From CAILHX01 sp964511385 (GTDB taxonomy: Bacteria; Pseudomonadota; Gammaproteobacteria; Burkholderiales; Methylophilaceae): a stretch of 64,000 nt of DNA. This document shows positions 15,009 through 23,350 of this stretch, piece after piece. Location of the stretch: assembly GCA_964511385.1 (NCBI GenBank), contig CAZEFE010000006.1:1-64000 (forward strand). Direction: 5' to 3'. Below the pieces are notes generated by a model. It saw only the letters and a program-made list of their open reading frames with translations. It was not told the origin of the DNA and did not search any database. Each line of letters opens with the position of its first letter. The stretch's first letter is position 1. A program made the position numbers and the translations under genes.

Positions 15009-15886
15009 GGTGATGTCCCGATCACTTTGGTTTTATTGGTTGTCCATTTAACGCTCAGTATACCGCTGGCAATAATCAGCGCAATTGCCGCCCAGTTGGA
15101 GGGCGATAAATGTTCGTTCCACAGCAGCACGTCGAACAGGCAGGCGAAGAGTACGGTGCTGTAAGCCAGGCTGCCCGCGGTCAGAGGATTGCCTTCGCCG
15201 TAGGCCTTGGTCATGCATAGCTGCGCGGCGGTTGCCGAGGCGCCCAGGCCGACCAGCAGCGGCAGGTCGGAGAAGGCCAGCGGCTGGAAGCCGGCGGCCA
15301 GCATCCACAAACCGCTGCCGAGCAGCGACACCAGGGTGAAATAAAACACGATGCGCCAGGCCGGTTCGCCATAATGCCCCAGCTGCGCAACCTGGGTATA
15401 GACGAACCCGGCTACCACCCCGGAAAGCAGCCCCGGGCCGCTGGCAGACAGGGCTTGCCAGTGCATTTCCGGATTCAGCAGCAGGAACACGCCAATGAAT
15501 CCGGTGATGACCGTCACGATCAGGATCGGTTGGAAGCGCTCCTTCAGCATCAGGGCGGTAAAAATCGCCATGAAGATCGGCGAGGTGTAATTCAGCGTGA
15601 TCGCCGTCGCCAGCGGCAGGTGGGTGATGGCATAGAAAAACAGCATCAGCGCGATGAAGCCGTTGAAGCTCCTGGACAGGTGCAGCAGTAAATACGGCGT
15701 GGCCAGCGTGGTAGAGCGCGAAAAAGCGAACGCCAGGATGACCAGGAAACCGAACAGCGAACGGTAGAACACCAGTTCCGCCGTGGAAAAATGGCTGGAA
15801 CCCAGCTTGACGCAAACCCCCATCACGGCAAAAAGCAGCCCCGCAGCGAGCATCCACAGGCTGGTGAGGGCGGGGTTGTGTCGCAT
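15005..15886 (-). CDS. EamA/DMT superfamily transporter
   Basis: 293 residues with ten predicted transmembrane helices arranged as two EamA repeats (about 8-140 and 150-285). The first repeat includes FYRSLFGFLVILAF and LATAITLNYTSPIFMAIF, typical of RhaT/YdcZ-like drug/metabolite exporters. The substrate is unknown. The gene lies between the Rieske oxygenase (six bases upstream) and the diguanylate cyclase (ATGA overlap), forming a three-gene reverse-strand transcription unit. Confidence 0.85.
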   Translation of the reverse strand: MRHNPALTSLWMLAAGLLFAVMGVCVKLGSSHFSTAELVFYRSLFGFLVILAFAFSRSTTLATPYLLLHLSRSFNGFIALMLFFYAITHLPLATAITLNYTSPIFMAIFTALMLKERFQPILIVTVITGFIGVFLLLNPEMHWQALSASGPGLLSGVVAGFVYTQVAQLGHYGEPAWRIVFYFTLVSLLGSGLWMLAAGFQPLAFSDLPLLVGLGASATAAQLCMTKAYGEGNPLTAGSLAYSTVLFACLFDVLLWNEHLSPSNWAAIALIIASGILSVKWTTNKTKVIGTSP

Positions 15887-15891
15887 GGTCG

Positions 15892-17022
15892 CTAGATATG
15901 CGGCTCCAACTGCTGGCGCACCCAGCGATGGAAATGCTCCATGCCGTCTTCCATCGGGTGCTGGTACGGGCCGTATTCATCCCGGCCTTGTGCGTAAAGA
16001 TGGTTGCGCCCGTCTTGCATGCGCTGGCAGAGTTCTTCGTCTTCCAGCGCGGTTTCCTTGTAGGCGGCCTGTTCGGCTTCGATGAATTCGCGTTCGAACA
16101 GCGCGATGTCTTCCGGGTAATAGAACTCGACCACGTTGGTGCAGGAGGTCGGCCCGCGCGGAATGATGTTGGAAACCACCAGCACGTGCGGGTACCACTC
16201 GATCATCAGGAACGGGTAATACACCAGCCAGATGGCGCCGTATTTGGGTGCGGCGCCGCCAGTGTATTTCAGTACCTGCTCCTGCCAGCGCTGGTAGACC
16301 GCCGAGCCGGATTTGCTCAAGCCGCGGTTGATGCCGACCGACTGCACGCTGTACCACTGGCCGAATTCCCATTTCAGGTCATTGCAGTCCACGAAGTTGC
16401 CCAGGCCGGGATGGAAGGGGACGACGTGGTAGTCTTCCAGGTAGACTTCGATGAACGTCTTCCAGTTGAAGTTGTATTCGTCAATCATCACCCGGTCCAG
16501 CACGTGGCCGCTGAAATCGAAATCCTTGAGAAAACCCAGGTGCGCGAGGTCGTCGGAAACCTGGCGTTGGCCCTCGAACAGCAGGCCGTTCCAGTTCTGC
16601 AGCGGCGTCTGGTCGAGGTGCAGGCAGGGTTTTTCGCTGAAATGCGGGGCGCCCATGAGCTGGCCGTGCAGGTCGTAAGTCCAGCGGTGCAGCGGGCAGA
16701 CGATATTTTTTGCAGTGCCGCGACCTTTCAGCATTACTGCCTGGCGGTGGCGGCAGATATTGCTCAGCAGTTCGATGCCATGGCTGCTGCGTACCAGTGT
16801 CTTGCCGTGGTTCATCCATTCCAGCGTATGGAAGTCGCCGATATTGGGCACCATCAGTTCGTGCCCGATATAGTTCGGCGCCTGGCTGAATAGTACCTGC
16901 TGCTCCAGCGCATAGATGGCCGGGTCAACATACCAGGAAACGGGCAGCTGTACTCCGGCTGAGGTTGAACGCGAGGCCGCGGCAAGCGGGTTGGCTGATG
17001 TGGGTAGGGCAAAACCGGACAT
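15892..17022 (-). CDS. Rieske [2Fe-2S] aromatic ring-hydroxylating oxygenase alpha-subunit-like protein
   Basis: 376 residues. The Rieske cluster ligands are visible as C90-R-H92 and C109-P-L-H112 (ICRHRQA and IVCPLHRW). The C-terminal catalytic domain carries NFNWKTFIEVYLEDYHVVPFHPG, the mononuclear iron region (DYHVVPFH provides D/H ligands). The family hydroxylates or demethylates aromatic or amine substrates with a separate reductase, which is not nearby. ATG at 17022 is preferred over 17094 because homologues start close to it. The substrate is unknown. Confidence 0.86.
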   Translation of the reverse strand: MSGFALPTSANPLAAASRSTSAGVQLPVSWYVDPAIYALEQQVLFSQAPNYIGHELMVPNIGDFHTLEWMNHGKTLVRSSHGIELLSNICRHRQAVMLKGRGTAKNIVCPLHRWTYDLHGQLMGAPHFSEKPCLHLDQTPLQNWNGLLFEGQRQVSDDLAHLGFLKDFDFSGHVLDRVMIDEYNFNWKTFIEVYLEDYHVVPFHPGLGNFVDCNDLKWEFGQWYSVQSVGINRGLSKSGSAVYQRWQEQVLKYTGGAAPKYGAIWLVYYPFLMIEWYPHVLVVSNIIPRGPTSCTNVVEFYYPEDIALFEREFIEAEQAAYKETALEDEELCQRMQDGRNHLYAQGRDEYGPYQHPMEDGMEHFHRWVRQQLEPHI

Positions 17023-17165
17023 AAGTCTTGCAATAATTAATGGCTGGGAATGAGCGCGCCATTCTGCCCTAACGGCTAAAATTTTCAAGCCCATGACGGT
17101 GTGCAGCCCTGCATATGAGGCAGGATGCTGTTATATTTCCCGATCCAAGTTCAGCGTTTCAAACC

Positions 17166-17951
17166 ATGGTTTCTGATGCAGTAGACATTGAGCGCCGTTT
17201 CGGCGGCGTGGCGCGCCTGTACGGGCGGCCGGCTCTGGATCGCTTCCTGGCGGCGCACGTGTGCGTGATCGGGGTGGGCGGAGTCGGTTCGTGGGCGGCG
17301 GAGGCGCTGGCCAGAAGCGGGGTCGGGCAGATCACCCTGATCGACCTCGACCATATTGCCGAATCCAATACCAACCGCCAGATTCATGCACTGGGCGACG
17401 AATACGGCAAAGCCAAGGTACAGGCCATGGCGGAACGTGTGCTGGCAATCAATCCGGCATGCCGGGTAAATGCCGTGGAGGAATTTGTCGAACCGGATAA
17501 TCTGACCGAGTTGCTGGACCGCGGCTACGATTTCGTGCTGGATGCGATAGACCAGACCCGCGTCAAGGCAGCCTTGATCGCCTGGTGCAAGGCGCGCGGC
17601 GTCAGGCTGGTGACCACCGGCAGCGCCGGCGGCCAGACGGACCCGGCGCGCATCAAGGTTGATGATTTATCCAGGACCATCCAGGACCCGCTGGCGGCAA
17701 GAGTGCGCAGTTTGTTGCGTAAAGAATACGGTTTCCCCAAGGATGCAAAAAAGAAATTCGGCGTTGAATGCGTGTTTTCGGAAGAGCCGCTGAAATATCC
17801 GATGGCGGAAGCCTGTGCGGCCGGGCAGGGTAGCGCGCCGGCGGGCCTGAGCTGCGCCGGATTCGGCTCTTCGGTGTGCGTGACGGCGACGTTTGGATTG
17901 GTCGCTACGTCAAGGGTGCTCGCGGGGCTTGCGGAACAACCCATGACGTAG
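17166..17951 (+). CDS. tcdA: tRNA threonylcarbamoyladenosine dehydratase TcdA
   Basis: 261 residues. E1-like adenylating enzyme with GVGGVGSWAAEALARSG (36-52), the DLDHIAESNTNRQ loop, DAIDQTRVK, and the GVECVFSEEP segment carrying the catalytic Cys. TcdA (CsdL) converts t6A37 to its cyclic form in tRNA. ATG at 17166 is chosen by comparison with E. coli, whose N-terminus (SDAW.QRFGG.ARLYG) aligns here; an ATG at 17115 would add 17 residues. The stop codon TAG is formed by the first bases of a REP element. Confidence 0.92.
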   Translation: MVSDAVDIERRFGGVARLYGRPALDRFLAAHVCVIGVGGVGSWAAEALARSGVGQITLIDLDHIAESNTNRQIHALGDEYGKAKVQAMAERVLAINPACRVNAVEEFVEPDNLTELLDRGYDFVLDAIDQTRVKAALIAWCKARGVRLVTTGSAGGQTDPARIKVDDLSRTIQDPLAARVRSLLRKEYGFPKDAKKKFGVECVFSEEPLKYPMAEACAAGQGSAPAGLSCAGFGSSVCVTATFGLVATSRVLAGLAEQPMT

Positions 17952-17996
17952 GGTGCGCCATGCGCACCAGTCAAAGGGCGCATCCCACGCACCCCT
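17949..17996. repeat. REP element pair (family 1), copy 1
   Basis: TAGGGTGCGCCATGCGCACC (17949-17968) followed by a partner GCATCCCACGCACCCC. Each half folds as a hairpin and the pair is inverted. It sits just downstream of the RAYT gene end and includes the tcdA stop codon. Confidence 0.8.
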
Positions 17997-18000
17997 TGCC

Positions 18001-18546
18001 TTATTCCCCGAATCCACCATCAAACGAGATTTCCCCGCTGCCCCAATCCGGCGGATACATTCCATTTGTCACATACCGGTGAAACGTCGAATACGGCCAA
18101 TCGGCCACACGCTTGGCCAAGCCATGTTTCACCGGATTCCAATGGATATATTCCACATGCCGCATCAAATCGGCATCGTCGCGAATGCAATGCTCCCAGT
18201 AACGACGCTGCCACAGGCTGGTTTCCTTGCGTGCAACTCTCGATTCGCTTAACCACTCCGGGTGATTGAACTCAGCAGCACATTGGCGGCTGACATGCCG
18301 TTTAATCATCCCCCAGCGCTTGGGAAAATCCGCATCGTTTTCCGGCAAGCGCCAGATGCAATGCAGATGATCGGGCAACAACACCCAGGCAATAATCTCG
18401 AACGGGTAGCTTGCTCGTGTTTGCGAAATGGCCTCGCGCAAGGCTCGGCGAATGGATGGCTCGGTCAGTATCGGTTGCCGCCGCAGGGTGTTGACCGTAA
18501 AGAAATAAGTGCCACCTTTGGTGTTGGCGCGGCGGTATTCAGGCAT
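18001..18546 (-). CDS. REP-associated tyrosine transposase (RAYT, IS200/IS605-like Y1)
   Basis: 181 residues. The HUH motif is HLH at 60-62 within LLPDHLHCIW. A conserved WQRRYWEHCIRD follows, with Tyr116 the candidate nucleophile, then the family-typical YIHWNPVKHGL and DWPYSTFHRYV. RAYTs are single-copy, chromosomally domesticated HUH nucleases that cut and move REP palindromes. REP pairs lie on both sides of the gene (17949 and 18563), with further copies at 19938 and 35094. It is complete and appears intact. Confidence 0.93.
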   Translation of the reverse strand: MPEYRRANTKGGTYFFTVNTLRRQPILTEPSIRRALREAISQTRASYPFEIIAWVLLPDHLHCIWRLPENDADFPKRWGMIKRHVSRQCAAEFNHPEWLSESRVARKETSLWQRRYWEHCIRDDADLMRHVEYIHWNPVKHGLAKRVADWPYSTFHRYVTNGMYPPDWGSGEISFDGGFGE

Positions 18547-18562
18547 TAATCAAAAAATCTAC

Positions 18563-18624
18563 GGTAGGGTGCGCCATGCGCACCGTTGTTGGCAATGAAA
18601 TGGTGCGTGGGACGCACCCTACGC
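18563..18624. repeat. REP element pair (family 1), copy 2
   Basis: GGTAGGGTGCGCCATGCGCA at 18563 and its inverted partner GGTGCGTGGGACGCACCCTA at 18602, separated by about 17 bases, a BIME-like arrangement 17 bases upstream of the RAYT start codon. Confidence 0.85.
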
Positions 18625-19026
18625 TTGCTGAATTCTAGAAATTAAGGTAATTCCAGCATCAATGTTCCTGTAAGGATCATTAAGGTTAATATTGTTACCG
18701 AGCAAGCCACCCCATATATCTGGCCTAACATTCATTGGCAATAAGCTCTCAGGTGCTGGCTTAAAGCCGTCATACCAGCCTTGAGCATTTTCCACATACA
18801 TAATGGCTTTTACTACAGCCGGGTCAATTCCAGCCATAGCGGCCTTACTATCAATGTAACTCGAGTAGCTATCTACAGCAGCAATTCCATAATACCGAAC
18901 AGAGTTCAATGGACGACTTCCATCAGCTTGAGTATTTCTCGATATTTCAAAAATAGCACTTGTATTGTGCAGAATACTATTTATTCGGTCAGATCCTTTA
19001 TTTAAAATAGGAACAGTAGAAGCCAT
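18619..19026 (-). CDS. lysozyme/SLT-like putative muramidase, 135 aa
   Basis: AT-rich gene. Residues about 55-130 resemble a soluble lytic transglycosylase/lysozyme-like fold: AGIDPAVVKAIMYVENAQG puts Glu79 where the catalytic Glu of SLT proteins sits (ALIKAI.xxESx pattern), followed by PMNVRPDIWGGLL and NIDAGITLISRI. There is no signal peptide, so it would need another export route to reach peptidoglycan, as type VI or contact-delivered effectors do. ATG at 19026 has AGGAG eight bases upstream. The adjacent membrane-protein gene starts the pair. Domain assignment is from pattern only. Confidence 0.5.
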   Translation of the reverse strand: MASTVPILNKGSDRINSILHNTSAIFEISRNTQADGSRPLNSVRYYGIAAVDSYSSYIDSKAAMAGIDPAVVKAIMYVENAQGWYDGFKPAPESLLPMNVRPDIWGGLLGNNINLNDPYRNIDAGITLISRIQQA

Positions 19027-19053
19027 TTAAATCTCCTAGTAATTTTTATGCTC

Positions 19054-19482
19054 TTAGAAAAATGCTAATAGATATCTGACGAGTGCAACTATCAATATCA
19101 AAATTGCAAAAAATGAAAAGGCCGTAAATAAATACAAACTACTTATTTCCTCGAAGTTCAGATGACATGGATCACCACCAACAAAAAAGTTGGCTTGATG
19201 AATATTTTTGCCTTTTGCCTGAATATACAATTCGTATACATTTTTGTGTTTTATGTGTTTATAAGTTTCAAATTTAGGAAATTTATAAACAAATGCTTGT
19301 CCTAATCGGCTTGATTCAACATCCTCTCTCAAAAGTGAATAGCCAACATATTCACAATATTCTTCTTGTGGATTATGCTGAACAGCGCCCAAAACAATTA
19401 CTCCACTTACCAACATTGCGATAACGAGAACTATAAAAAACAAACGCATTGACAAGATGGGGACTGCTGCTCTATTTCTCAT
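19054..19482 (-). CDS. hypothetical two-helix membrane protein, candidate immunity partner
   Basis: 142 residues, AT-rich. Transmembrane segments lie at about 13-35 (LFFIVLVIAMLVSGVIVLG) and 117-140 (YLFTAFSFFAILILIVALV). They enclose a polar domain of about 80 residues predicted to face the periplasm, with two Cys (EEYCEYVG and GGDPCHLN). ATG at 19482 is preferred to a GTG five codons upstream because GGAGGG lies seven bases before it. It precedes the lysozyme-like gene by 27 bases on the same strand. Protection of the envelope from that protein is inference. Confidence 0.55.
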   Translation of the reverse strand: MRNRAAVPILSMRLFFIVLVIAMLVSGVIVLGAVQHNPQEEYCEYVGYSLLREDVESSRLGQAFVYKFPKFETYKHIKHKNVYELYIQAKGKNIHQANFFVGGDPCHLNFEEISSLYLFTAFSFFAILILIVALVRYLLAFF

Positions 19483-19506
19483 GCCCTTACCCTCCACTCT
19501 CCATCA
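19483..19506 (-). repeat. junction repeat, copy b (upstream of membrane-protein gene)
   Basis: On the reverse strand AATGATGGAGAGTGGAGGG leads directly to the start codon at 19482. Nearly the same 20 bases occur at 34583-34602 before the exported-protein gene, and a related form occurs at 19635-19655. Confidence 0.55.
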
Positions 19507-19590
19507 TTAAATCCCGTTAAATCCCGTTATTAAATCCCGTTATTAAATCCCTTAAATCCTTAAATCCCGTTAAATCTTAGTAAATCCCGG
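19507..19590. repeat. degenerate 10-bp tandem repeat (TTAAATCCCG)n
   Basis: About eight units of TTAAATCCCG or truncated forms (TTAAATCCC, TTAAATCC) run head to tail, with a TTA insert between some. They end at a GGGGTCAGGTCTTGC motif at about 19588-19602, which I recall as common beside RAYT-type elements. It is probably replication slippage at an element edge. Confidence 0.75.
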
Positions 19591-19628
19591 GGTCAGGTCT
19601 TGCAAAACCACATTTTGCTTTTCTGGTT

Positions 19629-19937
19629 TCATGCGACTCGCTCCCACTCCCCATCATTCGCCACCCTACCCCGCCATGCTTGCACCCGCTCCCTATCAGC
19701 GGCCGTGACCACCGAATTGGTGTCTTCTACGATGCTGACGCGATCCTGGTTTACATTGAGGTGCGATTCGTCTTCGATTTTGGTGACGATGAGCGTGATC
19801 TCACCCCCGCTGGTTTGCAGCAGGATGCCTTCCGGCACCACGGTGGCACGCGTGCCTTGCGTGTCGGCAGTGAGATCGGTTGAGGCCATTTGCTTGACTT
19901 GGCCGTTGACGGTGAATGTGCCGAATCGGTAGTGATC
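19629..19937 (-). pseudogene. C-terminal remnant of an unidentified protein (junction repeat, copy a)
   Basis: Open frame of about 100 residues fused by a REP element to an unrelated upstream fragment. It contains FGTFTVNGQVKQMAS, VVPEGILLQTSGGEITLIV and a tail DRVSIVEDTNSVVTAADRE..VQAWRGRVANDGEW. The tail is clearly paralogous, also at DNA level, to 34478-34608. The beta-rich SGGEITL style recalls the C-terminal beta-helix of VgrG/gp5-like spike proteins, but that is a guess. An ATG at 19889 (MASTDL) lacks a Shine-Dalgarno. It ends in ATGA at the start of a short decayed frame. Confidence 0.5.
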
Positions 19938-19995
19938 GTAGGGTGCGCCGTGCGCACCACAAGTTAATGAATGGTGCGTGGGACGCACCCTACGC
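19938..19995. repeat. REP element pair (family 1), copy 3, inside an open frame
   Basis: TCGTAGGGTGCGCCGTGCGC at 19936 and its partner GGTGCGTGGGACGCACCCTA, 57 bases in all. It is read in frame on the reverse strand as about 19 residues (RVRPTHHSLTCGAHGAP), joining two unrelated fragments. Confidence 0.85.
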
Positions 19996-20147
19996 TTGAG
20001 GTCGCGCCGCAGTTGTTCAATCTGGTAGCGGTGTTGTTGCAATAGCTGGTGGACGTAGGTTTTGCCGGCGGTGATTTTTCTGGCGGCGGCGTAACGGCGG
20101 TTGATACTGTGTACAGGCAATAACGGTAAAACTTTATGCATGCGCAA
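19996..20147 (-). pseudogene. N-terminal fragment resembling a DDE integrase/transposase
   Basis: About 52 residues before the REP element: NRRYAAARKITAGKTYVHQL and HRYQIEQLRRDLKRR. From memory this matches a segment just before the catalytic core of a DDE integrase-core transposase family (pattern NRR.A..R..T.GK.YV......H.Y.I..LRR..K.R), cut off where the core would begin. A protein-database search would decide. It is not expected to be functional. Confidence 0.4.
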
Positions 20148-20426
20148 ACCTCCTGCCGGTTCAGATTAGGCATATCCTAGACTTTTGGCGGCCGATTGTC
20201 AGCAGACGCCGGGAACTCCGCGCGCCACCAAGCCAACAATGGGGTTGCTGGATAAGCGCCGTGCGGCCTCAAAGGCGGGGGCGACGAAGGCAGGTAGAGC
20301 GGGGCTTGCGGAGCAGCCGTTTTCCTTTTGGAATCTTGCTTGAAGCCGGGTTTTCATATAACCTCACACAATAATAAAAATCCCATCATTTTTAATGCGT
20401 GTGAGTTTAATGAGTGCGAGGACAAA
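20148..20426. other. 279-base gene-free stretch
   Basis: No coding frame with support. It contains GGGGCTTGCGGAGCAGCCG at about 20299, similar to the tcdA 3' end (GGGGCTTGCGGAACAACCC), then a more AT-rich 60 bases before the next gene that probably holds its promoter. Confidence 0.4.
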
Positions 20427-20531
20427 ATGAAAAATCCGCTTGATACCATTGGTGGCACCGTGATCTCGGGTCTGGTCCTGACGCTGGTGCTGGTTTTGTT
20501 TCTGAAAAACTTCATTCTGGCGGGGGTGTGA
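20427..20531 (+). CDS. small single-pass membrane protein, 34 aa
   Basis: Reads MKNPLDTIGGTVISGLVLTL then a further hydrophobic run ending FLKNFILAGV: a short polar N-terminus and one transmembrane helix (about residues 9-31). It starts at ATG 20427 after GCGAGGAC, and ends one base before the PuuD-like membrane gene, so it is translationally linked to it. Small helices of this kind often act as accessory subunits of membrane redox or transport proteins; that role is inference. Confidence 0.6.
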   Translation: MKNPLDTIGGTVISGLVLTLVLVLFLKNFILAGV

Positions 20532-20532
20532 T

Positions 20533-21015
20533 ATGGAATTCGTCCCTGCAATTGCGCGTTGGGTGCATTTCCTGGCGGGTGTCACCTGGATCGGGCTGCT
20601 TTATTATTTTAATCTGGTGCAAGTGGCCGCGCTGAAAGATGCGGCGGCCGACGGTACGGCGGCGGGCATTACCAAGCATGTGGCGCCGCGCGCGCTGTTC
20701 TGGTTCCGCTATGCGGCCATTGTGACTTGGCTGGCGGGCGCTGCGTTGCTCGGTGCCAACTTCGTACCGGCGTTTACCCTGCAAGGGCCGTATGCGGCGA
20801 TTGGTGTTGGCGCATGGCTGGGTACCATCATGCTGTTTAACGTGTGGGTGCTGATCTGGCCTAACCAGCAAAAAATCCTGGGCATCAAACCTGCCACGGA
20901 CGATGAAAAGGCCAAGGCGCGACGCGTGGCATTTCTGGCATCGCGAACCAATACCGCGCTGTCCATCCCGATGCTGTTTTTCATGGCGAACGGTTTGAGC
21001 CACAGCATTTTCTGA
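20533..21015 (+). CDS. PuuD-like (urate hydroxylase N-terminal domain) membrane protein
   Basis: 160 residues with four hydrophobic helices. The N-terminus ARWVHFLAGVTWIGLLYYFNLVQVAAL, with His12 in WVHFLAG, matches the membrane domain of PuuD-type urate hydroxylases. The C-terminal cytochrome c domain (CxxCH) of the full enzyme is absent. Stand-alone forms occur in betaproteobacteria with unknown role, possibly haem-linked electron transfer. No purine-degradation gene is nearby, so urate oxidation is not supported by context. Confidence 0.72.
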   Translation: MEFVPAIARWVHFLAGVTWIGLLYYFNLVQVAALKDAAADGTAAGITKHVAPRALFWFRYAAIVTWLAGAALLGANFVPAFTLQGPYAAIGVGAWLGTIMLFNVWVLIWPNQQKILGIKPATDDEKAKARRVAFLASRTNTALSIPMLFFMANGLSHSIF

Positions 21016-21039
21016 ATTTGATTTTTTGATAGCTGCACC

Positions 21040-21069
21040 ACGGCGGCTTGCAGCCGCCGTTTGTTTTTT
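21040..21069 (+). terminator. rho-independent terminator
   Basis: ACGGCGGC-ttgca-GCCGCCGT stem followed by TTGTTTTTTA, between the PuuD-like gene and argD. Confidence 0.88.
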
Positions 21070-21083
21070 ATCAGGCTGGATGA

Positions 21084-22268
21084 ATGATGACGCAACATTT
21101 GATGAATACCTATGGACGTCAGCCCGTCACTTTTGTGAAGGGCGAAGGCGTGTGGCTGTGGGATGACCAGGGCAAGCGCTATCTGGACGCGCTGGCGGGC
21201 GTTGCGGTGAACGGCCTCGGCCATGCGCATCCCGGGCTGGTGTCCGCGATCAGCGAGCAGGCCGCCCGGCTGATCCACGTTTCCAATATTTACCGGATCG
21301 CCGAGCAGGTGCAACTGGCAGACCGCATCACTGCGCTTGCCGGCATGGACAAGGCGTTTTTCTGCAATTCCGGCTGCGAGGCCAACGAGGCGGCAATCAA
21401 GCTGGCGCGTTTGCACGGCCACAACAAAGGGATCGAGAACCCGGCCATTGTGGTGATGGACAAGGCATTCCACGGCCGTACCCTGGCAACGTTGTCGGCC
21501 ACCGGCAACCGCAAGGTGCAGGCCGGCTTCGAGCCGCTGGTGCCGGGTTTCGTGCGCGTGCCGTTCGACGACCTGGACGCGGTGCGGCATGTGGCCGAGC
21601 ACAACCCCAACGTGGTGGCGGTGCTGGTGGAGCCGGTACAAGGCGAAGGTGGCGTGGTGATCCCGCAGGACGCCAAGGCCTACCTGCAGGGCTTGCGCAG
21701 CATCTGCGACGACAACGGCTGGCTGCTGATGCTGGACGAGGTGCAGAGCGGTATCGCGCGTACCGGCACCTGGTTTGCCTTCCAGCACAGCACGATCAAG
21801 CCGGACGTGATGACGCTGGCCAAGGGGCTGGGCTCCGGCGTGCCGATTGGCGCTTGCCTGGCGCGCGGTGAGGCTGCCGATGTATTCCATCCGGGCAATC
21901 ACGGTTCGACCTTTGGCGGTAACCCGCTCGCCTGTGCCGCGGCGCTGGCGACTTTGGATGCCATAGAGAAACAAGGGTTGTGCCAACACTCCGAGCAACT
22001 TGGCAACTGGATCAAGCAGGCGTTCCTGGAGCAGTTCAAGGGTGTTGCCGGTGTAGTGACCGTGCGCAATGCCGGCCTGATGGTCGGCATCGAACTGGAT
22101 CGCCCGTGCGGCGACCTGGTCAAGCAGGCGCTGGCCGCCGGGCTGCTGATCAACGTGACGGCAGACAAGGTGATTCGTCTGCTGCCGCCGCTGGTGATGA
22201 GCCAGGAAGAAGCCGGGCAACTGGTGGCCACGCTGGCCCCGCTGGTAAAAAACTTTTTGAGCCAATAA
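21084..22268 (+). CDS. argD: acetylornithine aminotransferase
   Basis: 394 residues, a class III PLP aminotransferase. Visible elements: NSGCEANEAAIKLAR, FHGRTLATLSATG, LDEVQSGIARTG and the PLP lysine at about 247 in TLAKGLGSGVPIGA. It converts N-acetylglutamate semialdehyde to N-acetylornithine in arginine biosynthesis and can also serve in lysine synthesis (DapC). It is the first gene of argD-argF-argG. GGCTGG before ATG 21084 is a modest ribosome binding site. Confidence 0.95.
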   Translation: MMTQHLMNTYGRQPVTFVKGEGVWLWDDQGKRYLDALAGVAVNGLGHAHPGLVSAISEQAARLIHVSNIYRIAEQVQLADRITALAGMDKAFFCNSGCEANEAAIKLARLHGHNKGIENPAIVVMDKAFHGRTLATLSATGNRKVQAGFEPLVPGFVRVPFDDLDAVRHVAEHNPNVVAVLVEPVQGEGGVVIPQDAKAYLQGLRSICDDNGWLLMLDEVQSGIARTGTWFAFQHSTIKPDVMTLAKGLGSGVPIGACLARGEAADVFHPGNHGSTFGGNPLACAAALATLDAIEKQGLCQHSEQLGNWIKQAFLEQFKGVAGVVTVRNAGLMVGIELDRPCGDLVKQALAAGLLINVTADKVIRLLPPLVMSQEEAGQLVATLAPLVKNFLSQ

Positions 22269-22286
22269 TTTTTTGAGCCAATCATC

Positions 22287-23207
<921 letters not shown>

Positions 23208-23238
23208 CAAGGGGTGGCGTGAAGGCGATTTCGGCGCA

Positions 23239-23268
23239 GGCTAACCTCGGCGTAGCCGATGTTAAGCC
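23239..23268. repeat. imperfect palindrome between argF and its relic
   Basis: GGCTAACCTCGGC (23239-23251) pairs with GCCGATGTTAAGCC (23255-23268) around GTA. It lies in the 80 bases separating argF from the argF relic and may mark the joint of the rearrangement or act as a processing or terminator hairpin. Confidence 0.5.
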
Positions 23269-23287
23269 GCGAAGTGGCGGCCGTAGC

Positions 23288-23350
23288 CAAAACAGACTGC
23301 ACACGCAAAAGGCTCTCATGGAATATTTAATGTTAGGAAAAGTGAAGTAA
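23288..23350 (+). pseudogene. relic of a second argF 3' end
   Basis: Twenty in-frame codons reading QNRLHTQKALMEYLMLGKVK then TAA. The intact argF ends with NRLHTQKALMEYLLLGKIK at the matching point. Protein identity is about 17 of 19 but many third positions differ, so this is a diverged homologue, not a fresh duplication. The stop overlaps the argG start (TAATG), suggesting the lost gene was originally coupled to argG. Confidence 0.8.

Noticed and set aside
19507..19590. Possible CRISPR array
   Set aside because: The repeated unit is about 10 bases, directly head to tail, with no unique spacers and no cas genes nearby.
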